In this document: piece by piece, positions 32,285 through 41,072 of the stretch | How the letters are laid out: the number at the start of each line of letters is the position of its first letter | Numbering within the stretch: position 1 is the first letter of the stretch | From: Pseudomonadota bacterium | Lineage (GTDB): Bacteria; Pseudomonadota; Gammaproteobacteria; Steroidobacterales; Steroidobacteraceae | Assembly (NCBI GenBank): GCA_021777555.1 | Contig: JAJYDK010000027.1 | Coordinates: 1 to 51,023 of the forward strand | Reading direction: 5' to 3' | Length of the DNA: 51,023 nucleotides | The notes under the pieces: model-generated | Told to the model about the DNA's origin: nothing | What the model saw: only the letters and a program-made list of their open reading frames with translations | Databases searched by the model: none | Program-made: the position numbers and the translations under genes

Positions 32285-35239
32285 TCAGAGCAGTCGGTAC
32301 CTCAGGTTGACATAGAAGTCCCGCAATATCGGGTTCGAAAACAACGAGTTGTAGCCCGCCGCAAAGTTGTTTTGAGACGAATTGCTGAATGGCGGGTTCG
32401 TGTTGAACAGGTTGCGAATGCCAAACAGCACCGTCAGCCCATGGATCGGCTCGTACGATGCGTAGCCGTCCCAGGTCGATTGCGTGCCCACGGTTCTCTG
32501 CGGGCCGGAATTGGTAGGGCCAATGCCGTACTCGTCGATATAGGAAGAGAAGAAACGGTTCGAGAGCCCCGCGCCCCACCTGCCGCGCGGACTCGTCCAG
32601 TCGATCCGCAGCTCATGCTGCCACCTCAACGCCGGTTGATACAGAGTCCCGCCGTTGTACGCGCCCACCATGTTGACGACCGGACCGCCACTGTATTGCT
32701 GCAGCCGAAACTGGGTGACCGCGGTGCCTTCCAGGTCCTCGTGGAACACCCCGATCCGGGTCCGCTGCGTATACTGGACGCTCAGATCGAACCCGTCGGT
32801 CGTGATGAACCCCGTATTCTGGTTGGTCAGCAGAATGTAGCCGCAAGACGCCTGCGTGTAAGGATTGCAATACGCGGACTCCTCGATCGACGGAGTGAGC
32901 GTCCCATGATCGTTGGTGGCGATGTAGCTCGACAATGCGGCGGGATTCCCATAGATGGCCGCGGCCGGAACGTGCCCGATGGTGTTCTTGAGCAGGATCC
33001 GGTAGTAATCGAGCGTGATCCCCAGATTCTCGACCGGCGCGAGAATGACGCCGAGATCGAAATTCTGCGACGTTTCCGGGGTCAGGCGATTGTTTCCGCC
33101 GAACAGCCCGAGGCCCTGGGTATTGCAGACCCCGGAGGGCCACTCCGGGTCCGAGTACGGCGGCACGCACAATGGGTTTCCACTTCCCATGTTGCCGCTG
33201 GTCGAGGCCGCCAGAAAATCCGGTGAGTACAAATTGAAGAGCGTGGGCGCACGGAAGCCGGTCGAGGCGGCGCCACGGAAAGTCACGAAGCGCGACGGCT
33301 GGTAGCGCACCGTGACCTTGCCGTTGTTGGTGGTGCCGAAATCGCTGTACCGGTCCTCGCGGTCCGAGATATCGACATCGAGGCTCCTGGACATGGGCAC
33401 GTCAAGCTCGAGGAATATGGCCTGTGCGGTCCGGCTTCCCTCGACAGCGGAGTTCGTGAGTCCCGTTGCGGCGATGACGAGGTCATTGAAAGGGGTGGTC
33501 GCATTGGTGTACCTGTCGCCGCGCGCGTCGAAACCGAGCGCCAGGACGGCATCATGACCCGAGTGGAATGCGTCGCCCAGGCGATGACTCACGTGGCCGC
33601 CGACGCTCCACCGTCGCATCTTGCCGGCCTGATATACGCCATTGACGTAACTGCTGTTGATCAACGCCTGGCCGGCCGCGCTCTGCGGTCCGAAGGGATT
33701 GATCAGATTACTGAGGATCGAGACCCCGGTCACTGGGTCCACGGTGGGCCCAAGAACCGCCTCATTGGGAATTCCGCCGACCCAGGCATCCGAGTTCTCG
33801 TTCTGGCTGTAGTTCAGGTTGAACGTGTAGTTCCAGCCGGCGTTGTCCCCCGAGAACGACACCAGGGCCCTCTGCTCCGTATTGATGCTGTCGCCGAAGC
33901 GGTTGTTGTTCGGATCGGTCCAGACCGCGTCTATCGGGCCGTTGAGCGCCGGCGCGAGCGTGCAGTCGGCTGAGAAGTTGGCCTCGCAGGTCAGCCCGGA
34001 TGCCGACGGGAAATAGCTCGGGTTCGTCTGGGGGGTCATTTCGAAGAAGTAAAACATCGGGCCGGACCAGCCGGTCGCCTTGGAGCGGGTATAGAAGTAC
34101 TGGACGGACAGCGTGTTGTTCGCCGGCAGCTCCTTGGTGAACGATGCCAGCCCGGACGCCTCATATGATCTCGGAATCAGATCCGTCGCGGCCGAATAGC
34201 GGTACGCGCAGTTGCCGAAGTACGTGGTGAGGAACGGATTGCCCGTGCAGGCCGGAAAGTCGGGCTGCCAGGAATTGCCGTTCGCATCTATGATGGTCGC
34301 GGGCCACGTTCCCGGGTTGTTCGTGCTGGCGATGCCGCGCGCCGGATCGAAGCCCTCGGTCGAAAACGAGCGTTGCGTCGCCATCAGCTCATTCTGCCGG
34401 CTGTAGTTTCCGGTGATCATGAAGTTGTAGCCGTCACGCGTCAGGCTCCCGTGCCCGAAGGTGACATTGACCTGGCCCGAGCTGCCGCCCGGTTGCTGCG
34501 GATGGCTGAGAGTGGCGTCGAGCTCGGCCCCCTGATAATTCTTCTTGGTGATGAAGTTGATGACGCCCGCGATCGCATCCGACCCGTAGAGCGCCGAGGC
34601 GCCTTCCCGCAGCACCTGAACGCTCTTGATCGCCGAAAACGGGATGCCGCTCAGATCGACGGCGCTGCCCGCATTGTTGCTGTTGAAGGCGTTTCCGGCC
34701 AGCCGATGGCCGTCCAGTAGCACGAGCGTGCGGGCACTGCCCAGGCCGCGAAGATTGGCGTAGGTGCCGCCGCCGTCGAACGTTCCTACGGAGGAGGCGA
34801 TGTTCAGCGTCGGGGAATTGGACGTGACGGTGTTGAGCGCCTGCTCCACATTCACGATGCCCATGTTCTTGAGGGCGGAGGTCTGCAGGATCGTGATGGC
34901 CTGCGCCGTTTCCGCCTCGGTCCTCGGGATCATGGTGCCGGTGACCACGATGGTCTGCAGCTGCACCGCGGCCGCCGGCGCGCTGGCGCTCGGCGTGGGA
35001 GTGGTCTGCGGTTCGGGCTTCGCGGCCGGCACCGCTTTCGCATGCGCGGTCATCGCGTTCGCGCCGAACAGCGCGATTGCACCCACCGCAAGCGCCTGTC
35101 TCAGGGCGGATTGGCCTTGGGGGCCGGCGCCAAGGGCCTTGTCCCGCAAGGTGCGCTTCCCGAAGGCAGGCCGGACCGCCGCGGGAGAATATGGCGACCA
35201 ACCGCGTACGCCGCGGCGTGCTACCGTGAATTTTGTCAT
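32285..35239 (-). CDS. Large TonB-dependent receptor
   Basis: 984 residues from ATG 35239. A long basic N-terminus precedes the hydrophobic signal segment (LAVGAIALFGANAMTAHA, about 50-67). A Pro/Ala stretch, the TonB-box-like LQTIVVTGTMIPRTE, and the plug follow (VEQALNTVTSNSPT, LRGLGSARTLVLLDGHRL, IKSVQVLREGASALYGSDAIAG). The beta-barrel ends DFYVNLRYRLL. The style is that of the large Xanthomonas/sphingomonad receptors often used for oligosaccharides or peptides; no substrate can be assigned. It lies downstream of and in the same direction as the MocR-like regulator, which may control it. Other starts upstream (to 35410) lack a ribosome site. Confidence 0.92.
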   Translation of the reverse strand: MTKFTVARRGVRGWSPYSPAAVRPAFGKRTLRDKALGAGPQGQSALRQALAVGAIALFGANAMTAHAKAVPAAKPEPQTTPTPSASAPAAAVQLQTIVVTGTMIPRTEAETAQAITILQTSALKNMGIVNVEQALNTVTSNSPTLNIASSVGTFDGGGTYANLRGLGSARTLVLLDGHRLAGNAFNSNNAGSAVDLSGIPFSAIKSVQVLREGASALYGSDAIAGVINFITKKNYQGAELDATLSHPQQPGGSSGQVNVTFGHGSLTRDGYNFMITGNYSRQNELMATQRSFSTEGFDPARGIASTNNPGTWPATIIDANGNSWQPDFPACTGNPFLTTYFGNCAYRYSAATDLIPRSYEASGLASFTKELPANNTLSVQYFYTRSKATGWSGPMFYFFEMTPQTNPSYFPSASGLTCEANFSADCTLAPALNGPIDAVWTDPNNNRFGDSINTEQRALVSFSGDNAGWNYTFNLNYSQNENSDAWVGGIPNEAVLGPTVDPVTGVSILSNLINPFGPQSAAGQALINSSYVNGVYQAGKMRRWSVGGHVSHRLGDAFHSGHDAVLALGFDARGDRYTNATTPFNDLVIAATGLTNSAVEGSRTAQAIFLELDVPMSRSLDVDISDREDRYSDFGTTNNGKVTVRYQPSRFVTFRGAASTGFRAPTLFNLYSPDFLAASTSGNMGSGNPLCVPPYSDPEWPSGVCNTQGLGLFGGNNRLTPETSQNFDLGVILAPVENLGITLDYYRILLKNTIGHVPAAAIYGNPAALSSYIATNDHGTLTPSIEESAYCNPYTQASCGYILLTNQNTGFITTDGFDLSVQYTQRTRIGVFHEDLEGTAVTQFRLQQYSGGPVVNMVGAYNGGTLYQPALRWQHELRIDWTSPRGRWGAGLSNRFFSSYIDEYGIGPTNSGPQRTVGTQSTWDGYASYEPIHGLTVLFGIRNLFNTNPPFSNSSQNNFAAGYNSLFSNPILRDFYVNLRYRLL

Positions 35240-35580
35240 CGAGTGATCCCCGGAAATGGTTGTGGTGTTCGGTCGGCGTCCAGTGCTCCCGTTGACCCTG
35301 TCGCGTGCCGGCCACGCGCTCCCAAGCAGCGATCGCGCTGGATTTGAAGCGCGTTGACGAGGGACGAACGTCAGGTGCATACGCACTGAGTGCTCCGGGC
35401 ACTGTTGCACTGTAACGACATCGCAGTGAGTCGCATGCTAGGAGTGGGGGCCGGCGCGTCAAATAGCCAATCGCCAACTTTCGGATATGACCACCGGCCA
35501 CCGGTCGTGCGGACCGTGAGGTCTTCGAATGTTATGCGGCAGGTGGCGCGAGCGCTGTCTCGTCAGGAGGGGCGCCGGCC
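35240..35580 (-). promoter_or_regulatory. Leader of the TonB receptor with GCACTG repeats and a candidate promoter
   Basis: About 340 bases between the MocR-like gene and the receptor. A candidate sigma-70 promoter on the minus strand is TTGACG (35457-35462), 16 bp, TAGCAT (35435-35440), which would leave a leader of about 190 nt. Within it lie a palindrome GCACT-G-AGTGC (35383-35393), a direct repeat GCACTGTT/GCACTGTA (35399-35414) and an inverted copy CAGTG near 35424. No gene was recognised. Confidence 0.45.
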
Positions 35581-37140
35581 TCAGGCCGGCTCTCGCAGGG
35601 CGTCGTGCCAACGGGTGCATCCCGGGGCAGGCTCGAGCGCAGCCTGGCGGGAGCATCGACGGATGGCGGCTCGTAGAGCGAAAAGCCCCTCCGGAATTCC
35701 TTCCAACTCGAGACTCGCGTGGTCCATGAGGAGGCCGCCTCGCGCGGGCGGGTGGACGTAGCACTGCGATAGCGCCTTGATCCGCAATCCCGCAATCGAC
35801 ACACCGTGCACGACCTCGATGTCGGATACTCCGATCGGCAGCAAAGCGAGGAGCCGCGTGGCGGCCTCGCCCGGCACCACTTCCAGCATGTCGGACAAGT
35901 CACTGCGTAGCGCCGCAGCCAGAGCGCGCCCGTGCTCCGCGCAGGCGGCGCGCAACCTCTTGAGGCGCCGTGATAGGTGCCCCTCGCGCATGAAGTCGGC
36001 CATCGCAAGCTGGTACAGCGGGGATGGGAAGAGGTCGCTGGCATTGCGGACCGCGATGAAGGTGTCCACGAGGTCCTCGGGTACGACGATGTATCCGAGC
36101 CGCAGCGCCGGGAACATGACCGCGCTCAATGAGCCGACATAGAGGACTCTGCTGCCGGTGTCGAGAGTCTGAAGCGGGGCGCGCGGATGGCCGCCGGAGC
36201 AGAATTCTCCACCGTAATCGTCCTCGATGAGCCATGCGCTCCTGCGTTCCGCCCAGCTCAGCAATTCCCGCCTGCGCGCCTCACTCATGGTAACGCCCAG
36301 CGGAAACTGCTCGGCCGGGGTCACGTACGCGGCGCGGACGCGGTGGTCGCAATGGCTGCCATATGCGACATCGAGCCCCTCCGAGTCGACGGGTACGGGA
36401 ACGAGTTGTCCGCCTGCGGCCCGCAGGGCCTGGTGCGCGCCCGGATAGCCGGGCTCCTCGATCCAGACCCCGTCGCCCGGATCGAGCACCGCGAGGGCGC
36501 AGATCTGCAGCGCCTGCTGCGCACCGGTGGTCACCAGGATCTGGGATTCATCGCAGCGGATGCCCCTGAATGCCCCCAGGTAGCGCGCCAGCGCCGCTCG
36601 GAAGGGTGCGACTCCCAGCGGGTCACCGTAGGCCATCAGGTCGCCCGATATTCTCCGGGCGTGCCGGGCGACGAGCCGCGACCAGATGCCGATGGGAAAC
36701 TCATCCGGCACGCCGATGCCGGATGAAGTGGCGGGCATCTCCTGCAGCCAGCGGTGCGCCGGTCCTCGCAGCAGCGCCGCACGCCGCGATACCCTGCGCT
36801 TCGCCGCAGCCGAGCTGCTCACGGCGCGTGATGCCCATCCACTCTCGCCGCCTGGGGGCGCCCGATTGCCGGGAATCGTCAGCGCTACGCAGGTGCCGAC
36901 GCCGGTCAACGGCGTGAAATAGCCTTCGGCGATGAGCAGTTCGTAGGCACTGAGCACCGGGATACGCGAGACATTCAGCGCTCCAGCCAGGTCGCGGGTC
37001 GAAGGAACCCTTTGTCCGGGCCGCAGCGTACCCGTCAAGATCGCGCGCCGGAACCACTCGAAAATCTGTCGATACAGGGGCGCCTCACCCGCAAGATCGA
37101 GTGACATGGGCGGAATGAACTGGGCGGACGTGTGGCTCAT
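35581..37140 (-). CDS. MocR/PdxR-like GntR regulator with aminotransferase-like domain lacking the PLP lysine
   Basis: 519 residues. An N-terminal GntR winged helix covers about 18-90 (PLYRQIFEWFRRAILTGTL, VPSTRDLAGALNVSR). A fold-type I aminotransferase-like domain covers about 135-510. The pocket Asp and Tyr are kept in EDDY (D307-Y309), and ILVTTGAQQALQIC and FPALRLGYIVVP are typical. The active-site segment that normally reads SK reads SLSAVMFP, with Ala340 where the Schiff-base lysine should be; Glu277 replaces a usual His in VTPAEQFPLG. It may bind PLP non-covalently or a different ligand. It is transcribed toward the large TonB receptor. Confidence 0.88.
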   Translation of the reverse strand: MSHTSAQFIPPMSLDLAGEAPLYRQIFEWFRRAILTGTLRPGQRVPSTRDLAGALNVSRIPVLSAYELLIAEGYFTPLTGVGTCVALTIPGNRAPPGGESGWASRAVSSSAAAKRRVSRRAALLRGPAHRWLQEMPATSSGIGVPDEFPIGIWSRLVARHARRISGDLMAYGDPLGVAPFRAALARYLGAFRGIRCDESQILVTTGAQQALQICALAVLDPGDGVWIEEPGYPGAHQALRAAGGQLVPVPVDSEGLDVAYGSHCDHRVRAAYVTPAEQFPLGVTMSEARRRELLSWAERRSAWLIEDDYGGEFCSGGHPRAPLQTLDTGSRVLYVGSLSAVMFPALRLGYIVVPEDLVDTFIAVRNASDLFPSPLYQLAMADFMREGHLSRRLKRLRAACAEHGRALAAALRSDLSDMLEVVPGEAATRLLALLPIGVSDIEVVHGVSIAGLRIKALSQCYVHPPARGGLLMDHASLELEGIPEGLFALRAAIRRCSRQAALEPAPGCTRWHDALREPA

Positions 37141-37572
37141 GCGGATGAATCCTTCCTCGCATCGCGCCGCGTGCCCTCAGCTGCAAGCCGTTGCCGGCGA
37201 TCCGTCGGGCCAGGCGGTCTTCCCCCGAGCGCCCATCTCGCCATCGCTGCGGAGCACCCATTGCGCGCGCATCAGGCGCCGGGAGGGCACCGAGCGGGCG
37301 CCGCGGTCACCGCCAGCAACATCATTGCCGCGATCGCGCGGCACCGGCTCTGACACTTGGAACGCCGTCTCGTGGACCGCTCCACAGCCGGTGTCGGATA
37401 ATGAGATCAAATCCCCCGCAAACACAGCGGTCCCTTTGCCCACATGAGGCACGATCTCACCCGCGCCTGCGACGGACGATTTGGATGATATGCTCCGGAT
37501 GGACTTGTCGCATGCACCATTGATGCTCTTCCGACTGGTCCATTATTGGCGGTGCAGCTGCGTGGCCCGGAG
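37141..37572. other. Intergenic stretch upstream of the MocR-like gene
   Basis: About 430 bases. A 91-codon minus-strand frame (37177-37452) starting PHVGKGTAVFAGDLISLSD is open, but it has no family resemblance and no clear ribosome site, so I do not call it a gene. The MocR promoter must lie at the left end. No terminator for the SRPBCC gene (ending at 37573) was recognised. Confidence 0.45.
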
Positions 37573-38028
37573 TCAGCGTCCCGGCGTGCAGGGCTCGGGG
37601 TATCGTCGCAGAAGCTTCACCAGAGCGCCCGCCCAGCCGCCTTCGTGGGAGCGGGCCGAGGTCTCGGTCCGCAGCGCGGAATGAATGAGCGTCAGCTCCG
37701 TTCCCGTGTCGATCGCGCGCAGAATGAATTCGAGCCTGGACACGTTGCCCGCCTCATCGGGCTCGCCGCCATCGGCCCATCGCCAGCTCATGACCACGTG
37801 ATCGGGCTTGACGATCTCCAGGAACTCCCCGGTGCACTCGTGCTCTGCACCATCGAGCCTGCGAAACCTAACCCGGAAGCCTCCGTTCACCCGCGGATCC
37901 ACCGTGGCGCAGATCACCGGCAGATCATCCGGGCCCCACCAGGAAGCGATGCCCTCCGCGGTCACGAGCGCGTCGAATACGACGACGGGTCGGGCGGCGA
38001 TGCGGCGCACGAGGACGGCCTGTGTCAT
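37573..38028 (-). CDS. SRPBCC/AHSA1-family protein
   Basis: 151 residues of the START/Bet v1-like AHSA1 family. Its helix-grip fold binds hydrophobic ligands. Motifs are ARPVVVFDALVTAEGIASWWGP near the start, GGFRVRF, GEFLEIVKPDHVVMSWRW and TELTLIHSAL, then GGWAGALVKLLRRYPE. It is co-translated with the ArsR-type regulator through an ATGA overlap at 38025-38028. ArsR-AHSA1 pairs are common, and the regulator usually controls the pair. Ligand unknown. Confidence 0.9.
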   Translation of the reverse strand: MTQAVLVRRIAARPVVVFDALVTAEGIASWWGPDDLPVICATVDPRVNGGFRVRFRRLDGAEHECTGEFLEIVKPDHVVMSWRWADGGEPDEAGNVSRLEFILRAIDTGTELTLIHSALRTETSARSHEGGWAGALVKLLRRYPEPCTPGR

Positions 38029-38381
38029 TTTCGCCCCTCTTCCGTATCCCGCTCCCTGGCTTCGGCATAGCCCACCAGCCGATCGAGACTCCTCGACCAG
38101 AAGATCCGGTGACGCTCCAGCCAGTCCATGGCGAGTTTCAAGGACCCGGGCTCGATCTCCACCCAGACCGTACGGCCGGTCTTGGAGCGGCGGATGAGGC
38201 CGGTATCGGCAAGAACGTCGAGGTGTTTCAACACCGCGGGCAGCGTGACGGCGAAGGGTTGCGCCAGCTCGCTGATCGACAACCGCGGCTCCCGATCGAG
38301 CCGGGCCAGGATCGAGCGCCGTGTCGGGTCGCTGAGTGCCGAGAAAAGGAGGTCGAGACGCTCTTCGTTATACCTTACCAT
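38025..38381 (-). CDS. ArsR/SmtB-family transcriptional regulator
   Basis: 118 residues from ATG 38381, giving the usual N-terminus (ERLDLLFSALSDPTRRSILARL). A winged helix follows with LSISELAQPFAVTLPAVLKHLDVLADTGLI and a wing at RRSKTGRTVWVEI, then a C-terminal helix with MDWLERHRIFWSRSLDRL. The Cys pairs of metal-sensing members are absent, so it belongs to the non-metal group found with SRPBCC partners. A palindrome covers its promoter and start codon. Confidence 0.93.
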   Translation of the reverse strand: MVRYNEERLDLLFSALSDPTRRSILARLDREPRLSISELAQPFAVTLPAVLKHLDVLADTGLIRRSKTGRTVWVEIEPGSLKLAMDWLERHRIFWSRSLDRLVGYAEARERDTEEGRK

Positions 38382-38394
38382 GTGGTAAAGTATA
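38369..38394 (-). promoter_or_regulatory. ArsR operator palindrome over the start codon and -10 box
   Basis: A 26-bp inverted repeat has 12-bp arms (TATACCTTACCA and TGGTAAAGTATA) matching at 11 of 12 positions around a 2-bp centre. It spans the start codon at 38379-38381 and the -10 box, so a bound regulator would block its own promoter. Confidence 0.75.
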
Positions 38395-38416
38395 CTTCGG
38401 GCGAAAGAGGTGTCAA
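38389..38416 (-). promoter_or_regulatory. Sigma-70 promoter of the ArsR-SRPBCC operon
   Basis: On the minus strand the -35 is TTGACA (38411-38416), the spacer 16 bp, and the -10 TATACT (38389-38394). Transcription should begin at or within two or three bases of the A of ATG 38381, predicting a leaderless message. Confidence 0.72.
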
Positions 38417-38491
38417 GAGCAAGTCCCTTTCCTCCGGGCGGCACGGGGTTGACTCGTTGCCATACGGTTCATCTTCACGAGGTGATTCACC

Positions 38492-39202
38492 ATGCGGCAA
38501 CCGTTACAGGCGATGCGACTCATGGGTGCGCTGATTCTTGGCGTGAGCTGCGCGACGGTCGAAGCCGCGCCGGCCCGGTACCCGGACATGGCGCCAGTCG
38601 CTCGTTACCGAATGCCCGATCGGGCCGCCGAGGTCGCCCTTGCGCGCAGCGCGGCACCGGCCGTGATCTCCCGGCGCGCGCAGGTGCTCGTCCTGGGCAG
38701 GCACGGCTACCAGACGGCCGTCGCCGGGCACAACGGATTCACATGCCTCGTCATCAGGTCCTGGGACCTGCGGTTCAACGATCCGGAGTTCTGGAATCCG
38801 AAGATCCGCTCGCCGCAATGTTTCAACGCCGCGGCAGCGCGCTCCGTGCTTCCCCGTTACCTCGAGCGCACCCGGTGGGTGCTCGCCGGCGACTCCATCG
38901 CGAGTATGCGGGCCAGAAGCCGGACTGAGCGGACGGTCCGCGGATCAGGCAAACCGGCACCGGGCTCCATGTGCTACATGATGTCCGAGGGCGGATATCT
39001 GAACGACATCGTCCGGGGTCCGTGGCGTCCTCATGTCATGATGTACGTCGCCGACATGCCGGCGGCGAAATGGGGGGCGAATCTCGCGGGCTCACCGGTC
39101 TTCGCTGACTCAACCAGCTACGAGCCGATCACCATCTTCATGGTCGTCGTGCCCAGGTGGTCGAACGGCGCCTCCGCCGGCGGTAAGACACCGGGCGACT
39201 GA
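38492..39202 (+). CDS. Exported protein of unknown function
   Basis: 236 residues. The N-terminal signal peptide is QPLQAMRLMGALILGVSC followed by ATVEAAPA, with probable cleavage after VEA. Recognisable blocks are VLVLGRHGYQTAVAGHNGFTCLVIRSW, CFNAAAARSVLPRYLERTRWVLAG and PGSMCYMMSEGGYLND, then PHVMMYVADMPAAKWGANL. The mature part has three cysteines. I know of no assigned function. AGGTGA lies a suitable distance before ATG 38492. Divergent from the ArsR gene; convergent with mdh. Confidence 0.72.
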   Translation: MRQPLQAMRLMGALILGVSCATVEAAPARYPDMAPVARYRMPDRAAEVALARSAAPAVISRRAQVLVLGRHGYQTAVAGHNGFTCLVIRSWDLRFNDPEFWNPKIRSPQCFNAAAARSVLPRYLERTRWVLAGDSIASMRARSRTERTVRGSGKPAPGSMCYMMSEGGYLNDIVRGPWRPHVMMYVADMPAAKWGANLAGSPVFADSTSYEPITIFMVVVPRWSNGASAGGKTPGD

Positions 39203-39213
39203 ATCGTCTGGCC

Positions 39214-39247
39214 GGACGCGCCGCCGCGATACTCCGGGGGCGCGTCC
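39214..39247. terminator. Hairpin between convergent genes (exported protein and mdh)
   Basis: GGACGCGCC (39214-39222) and GGCGCGTCC (39239-39247) form a perfect 9-bp stem with a 16-nt loop in the 56-bp gap between the stops. It has no T-run, so it is a weak or Rho-assisted terminator, or an RNA-stabilising element for both messages. Confidence 0.5.
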
Positions 39248-39258
39248 AGCCCGTCTCA

Positions 39259-40239
39259 TCACCCCAGCAGCGCTTTGACGCCGTCGCGCTCTTCGTGCAG
39301 CTCCGCGAGCGAGGCGTCCATGCGCTTGCGGCTGAACTCGTCGATGGAGAGTCCCTGCACGATCTGGTATTCGCCGTTCTTCGTGGTGACCGGATAGGAG
39401 TAGATCACCCCTTCCGGGATGCCGTAGCTGCCATCGGAGGGCACCGACATGCTGACCCAGTCACCCTCCGGCGTGCCGTGAACCCAGGTATGGATGTGAT
39501 CGATGGCCGCCGAGGCGGCCGAGGCGGCCGAGGAAGCGCCGCGCGCCTTGATGATGGCCGCTCCGCGTTGCTGGACGACCGGTATGAAAGTCTGCTCCAC
39601 CCACGCGGCATCGACGAGCGAGCGGGCCGGCTTGCCGCCGACCAGGGCGTGGTTGATGTCGGGGTACTGGGTGGAGGAGTGATTGCCCCAGATCGTCATG
39701 CGGCGCACGTCGCGCACGTGGCCGCCCGTCTTCTCGGCGAGCTGCGACAGCGCCCGGTTGTGGTCGAGACGGGTCATGGCGGTGAAATTTCGCGGATTGA
39801 GGTCCTTGGCATTCGCACGGGCGATCAGCGAGTTGGTGTTGGCGGGATTGCCGACAACCAACACCTTGACATTGCGGTCGGCCGCCTCGTTGAGCGCCTT
39901 GCCCTGCGCAGAGAAGATCTGCGCATTGGCGAGCAGCAGGTCTTTGCGCTCCATGCCGGGACCGCGCGGGCGCGCGCCCACGAGCAGCGCCACGTGACAG
40001 TCGCGGAACGCCACCTTGGCATCATCGGTGGCCGTCACCTTGTTGAGCCCCGGGAAGGCGCAGTCGGCGAGCTCCATCACCACGCCGTTGAGCGCCTGCA
40101 GCGCCGGTGTGATCTCCAGCAGGTGCAGGTTCACCGGCTGGTCGGGGCCCAGCAGGGCGCCTGAGGCCACGCGGAAGGCGAGTGCATAACCGATCTGGCC
40201 GGCGGCGCCGGTGATCGCGACGTTCAAGGGGGCTTTCAT
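39259..40239 (-). CDS. mdh: Malate dehydrogenase
   Basis: The NAD-dependent TCA-cycle enzyme that oxidises malate to oxaloacetate, 326 aa. The nucleotide loop is [16 protein letters not shown]. The substrate loop [27 protein letters not shown] and the catalytic [12 protein letters not shown] follow in order. Length and sequence match the cytoplasmic-type MDH seen in many proteobacteria. It stands alone, divergent from dps. Confidence 0.97.
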   Translation of the reverse strand: MKAPLNVAITGAAGQIGYALAFRVASGALLGPDQPVNLHLLEITPALQALNGVVMELADCAFPGLNKVTATDDAKVAFRDCHVALLVGARPRGPGMERKDLLLANAQIFSAQGKALNEAADRNVKVLVVGNPANTNSLIARANAKDLNPRNFTAMTRLDHNRALSQLAEKTGGHVRDVRRMTIWGNHSSTQYPDINHALVGGKPARSLVDAAWVEQTFIPVVQQRGAAIIKARGASSAASAASAAIDHIHTWVHGTPEGDWVSMSVPSDGSYGIPEGVIYSYPVTTKNGEYQIVQGLSIDEFSRKRMDASLAELHEERDGVKALLG

Positions 40240-40396
40240 GGTGCTCGAGTCCGTGCAGGGAGGGAAAGAGCGGGAATTCTACCGCCGATAGATGGTCTTT
40301 ATCACCCCGATTCGGCCAACCAATTGGCCGGCAGCGCTACTGCGGTGCTACAACAGCCTCATCGGTTCACGCGCACGCGCGGGTCCCGCAGGCGGG

Positions 40397-40412
40397 ATAA
40401 AGCATACTTTAT
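40397..40412. promoter_or_regulatory. Inverted repeat upstream of dps
   Basis: ATAAAG (40397-40402) and CTTTAT (40407-40412) form a perfect 6-bp inverted repeat around CATA, 55 bases before the dps ATG. It is AT-rich in GC-rich DNA, so it may be an operator and/or contain a -10 element. The regulator is unknown. Confidence 0.4.
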
Positions 40413-40467
40413 GCCGCACGGGCACGCGGCGCCGCGGATGTCCCCGGTTCGAGATGAGGAGGCTGCC

Positions 40468-40944
40468 ATGTTCGATACACGAAACGATCTGACCGTCGAG
40501 ATCCGCACCAAGGTGATACGGCTGCTCAACGCACGCCTGGCGGATGCCATCGACCTCGCCCTTGCGGCCAAGCACGCGCACTGGAACGTCAAGGGAGCAC
40601 AGTTCATCGCGCTGCACGAGCTGTTCGACAAGATCGCCGGGCAGATCCACGAGCACGTGGACACTCTGGCGGAGCGGGTGACCGCTCTCGGTGGAAGCGC
40701 CGGCGGCACGCTCGGCGCAGTCGTGCGCGCGAGCAGCCTGGCAGCCTACCCGGAGAACATCGCGGACGGCCTGGCGCATGTCGAGGCGCTGGCCGCGGCG
40801 GTGGCGGACTTCGGCCGCAAGGTGCGCGCCGCCATCGACGAGGCAGCGGGACTGGGCGATGCCGATTCGGCGGACCTGTTCACCGGAGTGTCCCGCGAGA
40901 CCGACCAGCAGCTGTGGTTCCTCGAGGCCCACCTGCATGGGTGA
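40468..40944 (+). CDS. dps: Dps ferritin-like DNA-protection protein
   Basis: A 158-residue four-helix protein that forms 12-mers, oxidises and stores iron, and protects DNA in stress. Ferroxidase ligands are visible in AKHAHWNVKGAQFIALHELFD and in the following EHVDTLAERVTALGG. The C-terminus (DQQLWFLEAHLHG) fits the family. ATG 40468 is preceded by GAGGAGG. The frame is open further upstream but without similarity. Divergent from mdh. Confidence 0.95.
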   Translation: MFDTRNDLTVEIRTKVIRLLNARLADAIDLALAAKHAHWNVKGAQFIALHELFDKIAGQIHEHVDTLAERVTALGGSAGGTLGAVVRASSLAAYPENIADGLAHVEALAAAVADFGRKVRAAIDEAAGLGDADSADLFTGVSRETDQQLWFLEAHLHG

Positions 40945-41072
40945 GCCGCGATAGCGGCGAACGACCGCGCGAGCAGGAGCGAGCCCCGGTACGCTCGCCG
41001 AGCAGGGACAGTGCAGCGAGTGGCGCGGGCCGGGTGCCTCGCCACCCGGGGAGGTCAGTGCGGCGTGTCTAC

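Noticed and set aside
37177-37452. A 91-codon minus-strand frame in the gap upstream of the MocR-like gene
   Set aside because: No similarity, no clear ribosome site, and similar frames are open on the other strand.
39505-39536. Three 9-bp GGCCGAGGC repeats inside mdh
   Set aside because: They encode the conserved SAASAASAA stretch of MDH, so they are protein-driven rather than a separate element.
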